Below, piece by piece: positions 17,285 to 25,814 of a stretch of 46,888 bases of DNA; the first letter of the stretch is position 1; every line of letters starts with the position of its first letter. The stretch is taken from positions 1 to 46,888 of the forward strand of contig SCRJ01000058.1 in NCBI GenBank assembly GCA_004298115.1. The letters are read 5' to 3'. The notes under the pieces are model-generated. The model saw nothing but the letters and a program-made list of their open reading frames with translations, was not told the origin of the DNA and made no database searches. This DNA comes from Acidobacteriota bacterium (lineage in GTDB: Bacteria; Acidobacteriota; Thermoanaerobaculia; Thermoanaerobaculales; Thermoanaerobaculaceae). A program made the translations under genes and the position numbers.

Positions 17285-18120
17285 GCGTTTCAGTGCTGAT
17301 CCCAACTCTCAACGAGGAACGGAACATCAGCGAATGTCTCGCTTCGGTCGCCTGGAGTGATGACGTCGTGGTCGTTGATTCCAACTCAGTTGATCGGACG
17401 GGGGGGATCGCGCGTGCGGCCGGTGCACGGGTCGTGGAGTTCAAGTGGGATGGCAACCTCCCGAAGAAGAAGAACTGGGCCCTCGCCAACGTGGACTGGA
17501 GACACCCTTGGGTCCTGGTGCTCGACGCGGACGAACGGGTCACGCCCGAGTTGGCGGAGGAGCTCCTGGCGAGGGTTGCGAACACGGACTGCCGCGGCTT
17601 CCTGCTTAACAGGCGGCTGATATTCCTCGGCCGTTGGATCAAGCACTGCGGCTACTACCCGAGCTGGAACGTCCGCCTGTTCCTGCATAGGCGGGGGCGC
17701 TTTGAGTCTCTGGTGGACGGCGACACCGGCTCGGGCGACAACGAGGTCCACGAGCACGTCATCGTGGACGGACTCGTTGGACGACTGCGGGGCGAGTTGG
17801 TTCACCATGCATACCCGGACATCGCCACTTGGGTCGAGAAGCACAACCGGTACTCCAACTGGGAGGCGGCAGTGGAGGTTTGGGGGGTTCAGAGCGGGAG
17901 GTTACCTTCGGGGACGGCCGCTGCGGCGCGCCGGCATGCCCGCATTCTGACACGCAAGTTGCCCTGTCGCCCTACACTGCGGTTCCTCTACAGTTACGTG
18001 CTCCACGGGGGTTTTCTGGACGGCTATCCCGGCTACGTGCTGTCCCGCCTGATGGCCACCTATGAGCTGCTCTCCCTACTGAAGGCGAGAGAAGCTCGGC
18101 AGCGAAGGACGACGCCCTGA
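17281..18120 (+). CDS. glycosyltransferase family 2, WaaE/KdtX-like
   Basis: A 279-residue GT-A enzyme. SVLIPTLNEERNISECLASV (2-21) is the nucleotide-binding start, VVDSNSVDRT follows, and VLDADERVTPEL carries the DxD metal site. The KKKNWAL and WNVRLFLHRRGRFE segments with a C-terminal HGGFLDGYPG match the LPS core beta-1,4-glucosyltransferase (WaaE/KdtX) type. It overlaps the acetyltransferase by four bases (ATGA). Its own stop TGA overlaps the probable CTG start of the next gene. Confidence 0.9.
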   Translation: MSVSVLIPTLNEERNISECLASVAWSDDVVVVDSNSVDRTGGIARAAGARVVEFKWDGNLPKKKNWALANVDWRHPWVLVLDADERVTPELAEELLARVANTDCRGFLLNRRLIFLGRWIKHCGYYPSWNVRLFLHRRGRFESLVDGDTGSGDNEVHEHVIVDGLVGRLRGELVHHAYPDIATWVEKHNRYSNWEAAVEVWGVQSGRLPSGTAAAARRHARILTRKLPCRPTLRFLYSYVLHGGFLDGYPGYVLSRLMATYELLSLLKAREARQRRTTP

Positions 18121-19352
18121 AGACGGCAAGGAGTGTCCTTCTTCTCAATCAGTACTTCGTCCCCGACATCGCACCGACGGGGCAGTTGCTGGGCGAGTTG
18201 GCCGAGGATCTGGTCAAGGCGGGAATGGACGTGACGGTTGTCGCCGGGTCCGGCCGGTATGCCGGTGGCGCGCGCCTGCCCAGTCGCGAAGACTGGCGGG
18301 GTGTGCACGTTCATCGCGTGCGCTGCACCAGCCTCGGACGGGCCAGCGCGGGCCGGCGACTCACCGACTACGCCACGTACTTCATCCTGGCTGCAGCCCG
18401 GGTGATCGCGATGCACCCGCCCGACGTGGTGGTGTGTCTTTCGACGCCGCCGTTGCTCGCGCTGCTCGGCGCGATGGCCCGCCGGCGCGGCGCGCGGTTC
18501 GTGTACAAGGTCGAGGACCTCTACCCGGACGTGGCGTTCGCCTTGGGCGCGCTGCGCGAGCGTTCAGTCCTTGGCCGCGCCCTCGCATGGCTCTCTCGGG
18601 CGATTCTGGCGCGGGCCGACGCCGTGGTGGCGCTCGACGGAGCGATGGCCGAGACGCTTCACGCCCGCGGCGCCCGGCGGGTCGAGGTCATCCCGAACTG
18701 GGCCGACGGCCAGCGACTGCGGCTCGACCTCGAGGCCGGCGAGAGGTTCCGCCGTGAGGAGTGCCTGGAAGGCCGCTTCGTCGTCCTCTACGCCGGCAAC
18801 CTCGGCCGCGCACACCGCTTCGACACCGTGCTCGGAGCCGCGAAGGCGCTCGCCGGCAGGGAACCCCGGGTCTTGTTCCTCTTTGTCGGGGATGGAGAAC
18901 GACTCGCTGAAGTGCGCGCTGCGTCCCTCGGCTCGGCAAACGTGAAGCTGATGCCGTACCAGCCGGCTGCGCGGTTGAACGCGCTGTTCAACGCGGCCGA
19001 CATCCACCTCGTGACCCTGCGCGACGAGGCGGCCGGGTTGCTCGTGCCCTCGAAGTACGCGTCGGCGCTGGCCGCCGGCAAACCGGTCCTCATGGCCGGA
19101 GCTCGGTCCAGCGCCATGGCACAGGAGATCGAGCGCGAACGGCTGGGGTTCTCGTGCGGCCACGACGCCGAGCAGATCGCGACCGCGGTGCTGGCGGCGT
19201 GTGGCGACCCGGTCCGCGTGCGGCGCCAGGGGGAACACGCCCGGGAGGTCTTCACGACCCGGTATGATCGAACGATGGCAACGGCGCAGTGGCATGACCT
19301 CATCGGCGGACTCGCGCGCTCGTCGATGAGAGTGGAGGGGGACGGTGGCTAG
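18117..19352 (+). CDS. glycosyltransferase family 4, WbuB/WcaI-like, probable CTG start
   Basis: A 411-residue GT4 enzyme if translated from CTG 18117. The first ATG/GTG/TTG in frame is TTG 18186, but that would remove the conserved N-terminal strand and loop (LLLNQYFVPDIAPTGQLLGEL), which is plainly encoded just upstream. GAAGGA at 18104-18109 sits 7 nt before CTG 18117, and the CTGA overlap with the preceding stop is the usual coupling geometry. The donor domain begins VVLYAGNLGRAHRFDT. VPSKYASALAAGKPVLM replaces the E-x7-E motif, as in WbuB-type fucosamine/N-acetylaminosugar transferases. It overlaps the next gene by 8 bp. Third-position GC rises sharply from here on. Confidence 0.85.
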   Translation: MKTARSVLLLNQYFVPDIAPTGQLLGELAEDLVKAGMDVTVVAGSGRYAGGARLPSREDWRGVHVHRVRCTSLGRASAGRRLTDYATYFILAAARVIAMHPPDVVVCLSTPPLLALLGAMARRRGARFVYKVEDLYPDVAFALGALRERSVLGRALAWLSRAILARADAVVALDGAMAETLHARGARRVEVIPNWADGQRLRLDLEAGERFRREECLEGRFVVLYAGNLGRAHRFDTVLGAAKALAGREPRVLFLFVGDGERLAEVRAASLGSANVKLMPYQPAARLNALFNAADIHLVTLRDEAAGLLVPSKYASALAAGKPVLMAGARSSAMAQEIERERLGFSCGHDAEQIATAVLAACGDPVRVRRQGEHAREVFTTRYDRTMATAQWHDLIGGLARSSMRVEGDGG

Positions 19353-20478
19353 TCTGCTGCTGGCAGCGCTTGCGGCGGCCGTGATCGCCGCCCTCGTGAC
19401 CAGCCTGATGGTTCCGGTCGCGAACTGGCTGGCCGTTGCCCTCCGCGCGCTCGACGCTCCCGGGGAGCGCAAGCTCCACACCGACCCCACCCCCCGCCTG
19501 GGCGGGCTGGCCGTCGGCGCTGGACTGCTGTTCGGCGTTGGGCTGGTGGCGTTAGCCAGGTGGGGTGTGTGGGGGGGGCGCATTTCCCGCTCGGAGCTGG
19601 CCGTCGTCCTGCTCGGGACCGTGATGGTGTTCCTCGTGGGGATGGCCGACGACGTCGTCGGGGTTCCCCCGCTGCACAAGATCCTGGTCGAGACCGCCGC
19701 CGCGGCGATGGTCGTCGCGGCTGGATTGCGTTTCTCGGTCTTGACCCTGCCTGGGAGCAAGGGGGAACTGGCCCTCGGCATCCTGGCCGGGGTCGTGACG
19801 GTCGCCTGGATCGTCGGGGCGACCAACGCCTTCAACCTCATCGACGGCCTCGACGGTTTGGCCGGCGGGGTCGCGGCGATCATCTCGTCGAGCTTGTTGG
19901 TGTGCGGAGTCCTGCAAGGGCATCGATTCACGGTGGTTCTGCTCGCCGGCCTAACCGGGGCGTGCCTCGGGTTCCTGCGGCACAACTGGGAGCCGGCGAG
20001 GATCTTCCTTGGGGACGCCGGGTCGCTGACCGTGGGTTTCCTGCTGGCGATCGCCGCCGTGCAGGCCTCGATCAAGGCGTCGGCGGCCGTGGCCATCCTG
20101 GTGCCGATCCTGGTGCTCGGGCTGCCGGTCATGGACACACTGCTGGTGATGATCGTGCGTTTCTTCGGGCTGTCACGTGCCACGCTGCGGGACCGCCTGC
20201 TGCGCCTCGGACACGCCGATCTCCAACACGTCCACTTCCTGCTCGCGGAGCACGCCCATAGCCGGCGCAAGGCGGTGATGTGGTTGCACGTCGTGACGCT
20301 GACCTTCTGTGCGCTGGCGATCGTCGTCCTGGTCACCAAGAACGCGGTGGCCGGGGTCTTGCTGGTGGGCCTGGAGTTTCTGGCTGTCCTGGGTCTAAGG
20401 ACGGTCGGCCTGGCCTCCCGCCTTCGCCGTGTGGCGCCCCCCGGGCCGGCCGAGACCCCGATATCTCCATCGGGCTGA
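19345..20478 (+). CDS. WecA/MraY-family undecaprenyl-phosphate sugar-1-phosphate transferase
   Basis: A 377-residue polytopic protein with about ten membrane helices. Family motifs appear in order: ERKLHTDPTPRLGG (41-54), the Mg2+-binding MADDVVG (about 107-113), NAFNLIDGLDGLAGG (about 165-179), FLGDAGSLTVGF, and the loop HADLQHVHFLLAEHAHSRRKA. This makes it a WecA-type rather than MraY enzyme, transferring GlcNAc-1-P or a similar sugar phosphate to the lipid carrier to start glycan assembly. GTG 19345 overlaps the upstream gene by 8 bp. A second, unrelated initiating enzyme is encoded at 34849. Confidence 0.92.
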   Translation: MASLLLAALAAAVIAALVTSLMVPVANWLAVALRALDAPGERKLHTDPTPRLGGLAVGAGLLFGVGLVALARWGVWGGRISRSELAVVLLGTVMVFLVGMADDVVGVPPLHKILVETAAAAMVVAAGLRFSVLTLPGSKGELALGILAGVVTVAWIVGATNAFNLIDGLDGLAGGVAAIISSSLLVCGVLQGHRFTVVLLAGLTGACLGFLRHNWEPARIFLGDAGSLTVGFLLAIAAVQASIKASAAVAILVPILVLGLPVMDTLLVMIVRFFGLSRATLRDRLLRLGHADLQHVHFLLAEHAHSRRKAVMWLHVVTLTFCALAIVVLVTKNAVAGVLLVGLEFLAVLGLRTVGLASRLRRVAPPGPAETPISPSG

Positions 20479-21468
20479 CGCAACAAAAGCAGCAGTCGCG
20501 CGTGGTCGTGGTGCCCCGGACGGGTGTTCCCCCTCGCGCCCGACGAGGGGCAGGGTCGGCAGTACATCGGAAGAAGGCTGGGGTTCGGGGACCAACGCCT
20601 CGGTGGGCGCGCCTCCAATTGGTGCCCTCTGTGTGGCGGTCGATGCTTGCATTGGCCGAGGAGCAGCACGGTCGCCCGTTCACCGGTAGGGGTCGGCGTT
20701 GTCAAACTGACAGCCGCGCACCTCATGCTCACGTGCTACACGCCAGCAAGGATCTCTCTCTGCGTCGAGTGCAGATGTGGGGCCGGCGCGACGCGCCGGC
20801 GGGTTCACGCTCCCCAAAGAACAACGACCGAGGGCGATCGCGGCGCGCCCAGTGGCCGCGACCCGCAACCAAGACGGAGTCGAGGAAGCGTTCGCGGAAG
20901 CGGTTGACGGAGGTTGAGGAGCCTGCTATACCTCCACCCCGACGATCTATGTTGATGCCCTTCACCGAGTCTCTGACTGTGTGGCTGCTGCCTCGATCGA
21001 GGTCGAGGTGAAGTCTCCCCTTTGTCCAAGCGCTGCACCATCTGGGATGGGGGACCGGCGGCCCGGATACCCTCGGGGCGGACCGAACGGCCGGCAAACG
21101 CATAGGGTGCGCGGGGTCGGCAGAGTGATCAAGTCCGGCCCGCGATGGGGTGGGGCAGATGTCGGTGTTGGGTGGTGGTGGTGGGCGTCGAGGTGGGGAC
21201 CCGCCACACCGGGGGTGGGGAGCAGCGATCGATGACCGCGGGAGGTCGGGGAGTCTAGGCCTTCCGATGGGTAGTGCGGATGTGCCGCGGCACGTGCGAT
21301 GGCAACGATGCTAACTCATGACCACCCATGGTTTGCAAACCGAACCAACGGCGGGAGCTTGCCGTGGAGGCAGCGCCCGGCCAGGCCTCGACGCGGTAGC
21401 GGCAACCCCGACGGCTCCGGGATTGTTTGGCCGCCCCTTGCAGCATTTCCTGAGCGATCACTGACGAC
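20479..21468. other. 990-bp intergenic region with degenerate repeats
   Basis: No gene is supported. Near 20639-20660 lies a decayed copy of palindrome A of the 3246-4075 array (cggtcgatgc / gcattggccg), preceded by gtgccctctgtgtgg. The remainder (20700-21460) is GC-rich with G-runs around 21150-21220. It separates the WecA-like block from the copolymerase gene and must carry that gene's promoter, which I cannot place. Confidence 0.5.
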
Positions 21469-23052
21469 ATGACAGGACACCCGCCCATGACCGACAACCG
21501 ACAGCCCATCGAGTCCGATCCCAGCCGCCAGGGCGGCGAGCTCTCCTTCGCCGACATCGTCGCCTTCTTTCAGCGCCACTGGCGGCTGATCTTCGGCGCA
21601 GCATTTGCGGCAGGGCTGCTCACCGCCCTGACGGTGATTCTCTTCATCCCTCGCAAGTACGAGGCCGCGGCCACGCTGATCATCGTGCCGCCCAAGTTCG
21701 CCTCCGACCTGAAGCCTTCGACCCTGACTGTCCAGGGGTATCAACAGCTGCTCGAGTCGGACGCGGTCATCGCCGAAGCCAGACGACGCTTGATCGCTCG
21801 GGGCGTCCTGAAGACTGACGACCTCCTGCGGCTGGGCCGCGAGATCGACACCAAGATCTTTGCCTCGCGGCGCGCCGAGGAGACCGTCCTCGCCCCCATG
21901 CTCCAGGCGGTCGCGCGTGGCCGCTCGGCGGAGCAGGCCGCGGCGATCGCGAACGAGTGGGCCACCGTCTTCCTGGAGCGCACACGGCAGCTCATGGCGG
22001 GTCCGACCTCGGCCACCGTCGAGCTGATCGACAAGCAGTACCCGGAGGCGCGGAGCGCGGTCGAGAAGCTGGAGCAGCAGCGCAACGACGCCCAGACCGG
22101 GCTGCAGCAGCGCTTCGACGACACGGTGACAAGGTGGGACGACACGATCACCTCCTACAAGAACCAGACCGCGGACCTCGTCGCCGCCTATCGCGCCGAA
22201 ACGAGGCGCATCCTGGAATCGTTCTCCGCGACCAAGAACCTTGAGACGCGCAGGGTCCGCCTCGATGCCATGCGCCGGGCGTACGGCGACCTGCAAAGCG
22301 AGCAGACCCGGGTCAACTCGCAGCTCGAGCAGCGCAAGCTCGAGCTGGAGGCGGTGCGCAAGCAGCTCGCCGTCGCACCACAGTACCTCGAGATCCACAA
22401 GGCGATCACCGACGACGCCCTCTGGCAGTCCCTCGCAAACGCGAAGGGCAAGACAGACCAGGACGTCAACTGGCCCGAGCTGCAGCAGCGCAGCCTCGTC
22501 TCGCAGCAGCTCAACCCCATGTACCAGGAGCTGGCCACCCGGGCGAGCAAGGTCGAAACCGACGTTTTCACATTGGTTCCCAGGGCTGAGCAGCTCAAGG
22601 GGGAGACCGCTCGCCTGAGCGTCGAGGTTCAGCAGCTTGGCGAGGAGTACGGCGCCGACGCCAGCGAGCTGGAGAAATTGAGTCAGGAGCGTGACGCCGG
22701 CCTCGAGAAATTGCAGGAGGACCGGTCCAACGGCCTCGGCGAGTTGACCCGCAACAAGCAGCGCGCGCTCGACGACATCACCCGCGAGCGCGAGGCGCGC
22801 CTGGCCGGGCTCGGCCGTGACATCAGCCACGAGCAGGAGCTGTACGGCGAGCTGGCCAAGGCCTACAACCAGGCAGTGCTGGCCAAGGCGCAGGAGAACG
22901 TGGAAGACGTCCGTCTCGGCGCCCCAGCCGTCCCCCCCGAAACCCCCAAGCCGCGCGGCGGCGCGACCAAGGCCCTGCTTGCGGCGATCCTGGGCGGCAT
23001 GCTCGGCCTGTTCGTCGCTCTCGTCCGTGAAGCCGCCGTCAAGACCGGGTGA
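21469..23052 (+). CDS. Wzz-like polysaccharide copolymerase with extended coiled coil
   Basis: A 527-residue inner-membrane protein of the PCP/Wzz superfamily. The cytoplasmic start has LSFADIVAFFQRHWRLIF, TM1 covers about 39-60, IPRKYEAAATLIIVP follows, and TM2 near 497-518 is preceded by a Pro-rich stretch. The periplasmic part is much longer than enteric Wzz (about 325-370 residues in total) because of coiled coil between about 180 and 480. There is no C-terminal Walker kinase, so it is not a BY-kinase fusion. It is expected to set chain length for the Wzy-type polymer. ATG 21487 is an alternative start. Confidence 0.85.
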   Translation: MTGHPPMTDNRQPIESDPSRQGGELSFADIVAFFQRHWRLIFGAAFAAGLLTALTVILFIPRKYEAAATLIIVPPKFASDLKPSTLTVQGYQQLLESDAVIAEARRRLIARGVLKTDDLLRLGREIDTKIFASRRAEETVLAPMLQAVARGRSAEQAAAIANEWATVFLERTRQLMAGPTSATVELIDKQYPEARSAVEKLEQQRNDAQTGLQQRFDDTVTRWDDTITSYKNQTADLVAAYRAETRRILESFSATKNLETRRVRLDAMRRAYGDLQSEQTRVNSQLEQRKLELEAVRKQLAVAPQYLEIHKAITDDALWQSLANAKGKTDQDVNWPELQQRSLVSQQLNPMYQELATRASKVETDVFTLVPRAEQLKGETARLSVEVQQLGEEYGADASELEKLSQERDAGLEKLQEDRSNGLGELTRNKQRALDDITREREARLAGLGRDISHEQELYGELAKAYNQAVLAKAQENVEDVRLGAPAVPPETPKPRGGATKALLAAILGGMLGLFVALVREAAVKTG

Positions 23053-23089
23053 CCGTGGCCTTGCCCTCTCGCAACGCCCTCAGTCGCGT

Positions 23090-23205
23090 CACGGTCTCTG
23101 TCATCCTGAGCAGCTAGGCGACAAAAGACCTCCCCTGGCCCGCAACGCCCATGCCGTTGCGGCCGCGAGCCTGTCCTGAGCCAAGCGAAGGAAAGGATCT
23201 CCCGG
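23090..23205. repeat. TGTCATCCTGAG-type dispersed repeat fragments
   Basis: Two pieces (ctgtcatcctgagcag near 23098, and ctgtcctgagccaagcgaagg near 23171 followed by aaaggatctccc) match the widespread intergenic repeat read as 'tcctgagcgaagcgaaggatct'. Both are partial. Confidence 0.55.
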
Positions 23206-23256
23206 AACCCGCGACGAACCCACAACGTCGAACGCATGACAACGGGACTTCTTCAT

Positions 23257-23404
23257 ATGACCAGGCTCCCACTAACGCCCGCATCTTCGTCGCGGGTCAC
23301 ACCGGGCTCGTCGGCTCGGGGGGCGTCCGGCGTCTGCGGGCGAGCCGGTTCAGGGCCGCCTTCATCGCCTCTCTCGCGCCGAGTTCGACCCCCGCGATCG
23401 GGCT
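23257..23404 (+). pseudogene. GDP-L-fucose synthase (fcl) 5' remnant
   Basis: From 23274 one frame reads NARIFVAGHTGLVGSGGVRRL, the nucleotide-binding opening of GDP-fucose synthase (typically AKIYVAGHRGLVGSALVRRL). After a frameshift before 23366 the sequence continues RLSRAEFDPRDRA, matching the next family segment (RTRAELDLTDQAA). Nothing further of the gene remains. It lies 220 bp ahead of gmd, the pathway's preceding enzyme, so an original fcl-gmd pair appears to have decayed. Confidence 0.7.
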
Positions 23405-23623
23405 TGTGAGGTTGCTGCACCTGGACAATTTCTATGTATCTTGTCGAAGCACCATGCGTCAATACCACATGCATCGGAATGGGGGCGCCGATCGGGACCC
23501 TGTCATGGGACGTCCCAGCAACCGGGAGAGGCGGGTTGCTCCCCGGCGGGGCTCAGCGGCAGACTAAACCTACCATCCTGCTGCGACATAACTGGAGTGA
23601 GGACTGAGAATGCGAGGCAGAAA

Positions 23624-24664
23624 GTGAGTTGTAAGACCGCGTTGATCACCGGAATAGCTGGGCAAGACGGTTCATACCTTTCGGAGTTGTTGCTTGCGAA
23701 AGGCTACACCGTTCGGGGTATCGTGAGACGCGCAAGCTACCCACATACCGAACGTGTTGACCATCTTCTTAGGGCGCATGACGAGCGCGACCCAGACTGT
23801 AGATTCAAGCTCGACTATGCCGATCTCGGCGATGTGTCGAGCCTTCGCAACGTCGTCGAGCAGGTCAGGCCGGATGAGGTCTACAACCTGGCATCCCAGA
23901 GTCACGTGGGAATCAGCTTCATTACCGGCGAGTCCACCCTGGATTTCAACGCGATAGGACCCTTCAGGCTGCTCGATACTCTCAGGCGGATGGGTGCGCC
24001 AACGCGCTACTATCAGGCCTCCTCGAGTGAGATGTTCGGGGCATCGCCACCGCCACAGAATGAGACAACCCCATTCTTGCCCCAGAGCCCATACGGGGTC
24101 TCGAAGGTGGCAGCCTTTTATCTGACTCGAATGCATCGGGTCGCGTATGGTATGTTTGCCGCGAACGGAATCCTGTTCAATCATGAGTCGCCACGACGCG
24201 GAATTAACTTCGTCACGAGGAAGATCACACGGGGTATCGCGAGTATTCTTACCGGTGAAATCCGGAAGCTGTACCTAGGAAACCTTGACGCCAAGAGAGA
24301 TTGGGGTTTCTCGGGTGACTACGTCGAAGCGATCTGGCGAATACTCCAGCAGCCTGAGCCGGATGACTTCGTCATCGCGACTGGCGATACGCGCACCGTC
24401 AGAGAGTTCCTGGAGGAGACCTTTTCGCTGCTGGGCTTGGTCTGGGAGGACTTCGTCGAGGTCGAGGACCGATACATGCGGCCTGCCGAGGTGCCGGCAT
24501 TGTTGGGTGATGCCAGCAAAGCACGGAGGGTGCTGGCTTGGGAGCCGAAGGTGAGGTTCAAGGAGCTATGCAGAATGATGCTGGAAGGCGATCTTGCGGC
24601 GAAGGGCCTGACTCTGGAGGCGGCGAGGGCGTTAGGTAGCACCCTCCGGCCGGGAAAGAAGTGA
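23624..24664 (+). CDS. gmd: GDP-mannose 4,6-dehydratase
   Basis: A 346-residue short-chain dehydrogenase/reductase. ALITGIAGQDGSYLSELLLAKGY gives the NADP-binding Gly motif (near 6-28). NLASQSHVGISF, the SSSEMFG catalytic segment (133-139) and Tyr157-x3-Lys161 (YGVSK) follow. FNHESPRRGINFVTRKITRG is diagnostic of Gmd. It makes GDP-4-keto-6-deoxy-mannose, the branch point for GDP-fucose, rhamnose and perosamine. GTG 23624 gives the canonical N-terminus; GTG 23597 would add nine residues. The next genes suggest the product goes to an aminated sugar. Confidence 0.93.
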   Translation: MSCKTALITGIAGQDGSYLSELLLAKGYTVRGIVRRASYPHTERVDHLLRAHDERDPDCRFKLDYADLGDVSSLRNVVEQVRPDEVYNLASQSHVGISFITGESTLDFNAIGPFRLLDTLRRMGAPTRYYQASSSEMFGASPPPQNETTPFLPQSPYGVSKVAAFYLTRMHRVAYGMFAANGILFNHESPRRGINFVTRKITRGIASILTGEIRKLYLGNLDAKRDWGFSGDYVEAIWRILQQPEPDDFVIATGDTRTVREFLEETFSLLGLVWEDFVEVEDRYMRPAEVPALLGDASKARRVLAWEPKVRFKELCRMMLEGDLAAKGLTLEAARALGSTLRPGKK

Positions 24665-24716
24665 CCACACCCGGGCGAGGGGCGGTAAGATCCGGGAAGA
24701 CGTGAGGGAGCCGGAG

Positions 24717-25673
24717 ATGAATGAGCGAAGGGCGTTCTGGGCGGGGAAGGGAGTCGTTGTGACCGGCGGTGCCGGCTTCATTGGCTCACGCGTTGTTGCT
24801 GGGTTGACCAAGGCACGTGGCGTCAACCGATCGGACATCACCGTGCCGCGATCGGCGGACTGTGACCTGAGGGACTTTGGGAACTGCACGAGGGCACTGA
24901 AAGGTGCGAACGTGGTGATCCACCTGGCGGCAGTCACCGGCGGCATCGGCTTCAGCCGCAGCTTCCCGGCTTCCCAGTATCGGGATTCAAGCCTGATCGA
25001 TATGAACGTAATTGAAGCCGCCCGGCAAGGAGGGGTGTCGAAACTGGTTGCAATCGGGAACCTCTTTGCCTATGCCGCGGATGCCCCAATGCCACTCAAA
25101 GAAGAGACGCTGTTCGACGGTCTGCCGACGGATGCGCACCGGGGAGTCGGTTGGCTGAAGAGAAACCTCGCGCTGCTGGCGGATCTCTACTTCCGGCAGT
25201 ACCGTTTCCCAATGGTGACGGTATACTCGGCTAACGCTTATGGGCCCGGTGATTCGGTTGACCCCGCTCATGCGCACGTCATTCCGGCAACGATCATGAA
25301 ATGCCTAGAAGCCCCGGCCGAACTCGTGGTGTGGGGCGATGGCACCCCCACGCGGGACTTCCTCTATGTGGATGACCTCGCGGAGGGCCTCATTCGTGCC
25401 GCGGAGAGACTCGAGGCCCCCAGCTCGATGAACCTCGGTTCGGGCACGGAGATTACGGTCCGCAGGTTGGTGGAACTCGTCGCCCGCTTCGCGGGTTTCA
25501 AAGGAAAGATCGTGTTTGACGTGACCAAGTCAGGGGGCGACGCACGGCGGTGTTCGAGCGTCGATAGGGCGAGAGACCTTCTGGACTTCAAACCTGCGGT
25601 GCCAATAGAGGACGGTCTGGAGGCCACAGTTGAGTGGTATCGGAAGGCGCTCGGGAGCGGCAGTCGTGGGTAG
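24717..25673 (+). CDS. SDR epimerase/GDP-fucose synthase-like protein lacking catalytic Tyr
   Basis: A 318-residue SDR-fold protein. The Gly motif GGAGFIG (17-23) and HLAAVTGGIGFSRSFPASQY (69-88) are intact, as are YSANAYGPGDSVDPAHAHVI and the TPTRDFLYVDDLAEGL segment. The active site is altered. The YxxxK pair of the family (normally PYGIAKK) reads V144-GWL-K148, and the Thr/Ser at the end of beta-5 (normally IGTVCAYP) reads IGNLFAYA. It may be catalytically impaired, bind without turnover, or use other chemistry. ATG 24717 has gaggga 7 bp upstream. It lies between gmd and the aminotransferase. Confidence 0.82.
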   Translation: MNERRAFWAGKGVVVTGGAGFIGSRVVAGLTKARGVNRSDITVPRSADCDLRDFGNCTRALKGANVVIHLAAVTGGIGFSRSFPASQYRDSSLIDMNVIEAARQGGVSKLVAIGNLFAYAADAPMPLKEETLFDGLPTDAHRGVGWLKRNLALLADLYFRQYRFPMVTVYSANAYGPGDSVDPAHAHVIPATIMKCLEAPAELVVWGDGTPTRDFLYVDDLAEGLIRAAERLEAPSSMNLGSGTEITVRRLVELVARFAGFKGKIVFDVTKSGGDARRCSSVDRARDLLDFKPAVPIEDGLEATVEWYRKALGSGSRG

Positions 25674-25814
25674 CAACGTGGTGTGCCATGCAGCGTTGGG
25701 CGGGCGAACCGCTCCGCGTCATCGTTCCCGGCGTGGCATCGCGCTCAAACCGTGGCATTGTGTCCGGGCCGACGTGGGAATAGACCCCCCCGGGAGGTCG
25801 CGGCGAGGTGCCAA

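Noticed and set aside
18564-20732. 722-residue open frame on the minus strand
   Set aside because: It is antisense to two clear genes with full motif sets and arises from GC-rich third positions.
21316-22830. 504-residue open frame on the minus strand
   Set aside because: It is antisense to the Wzz-like gene, with Leu/Val/Gly/Arg-biased shadow composition and no motifs.
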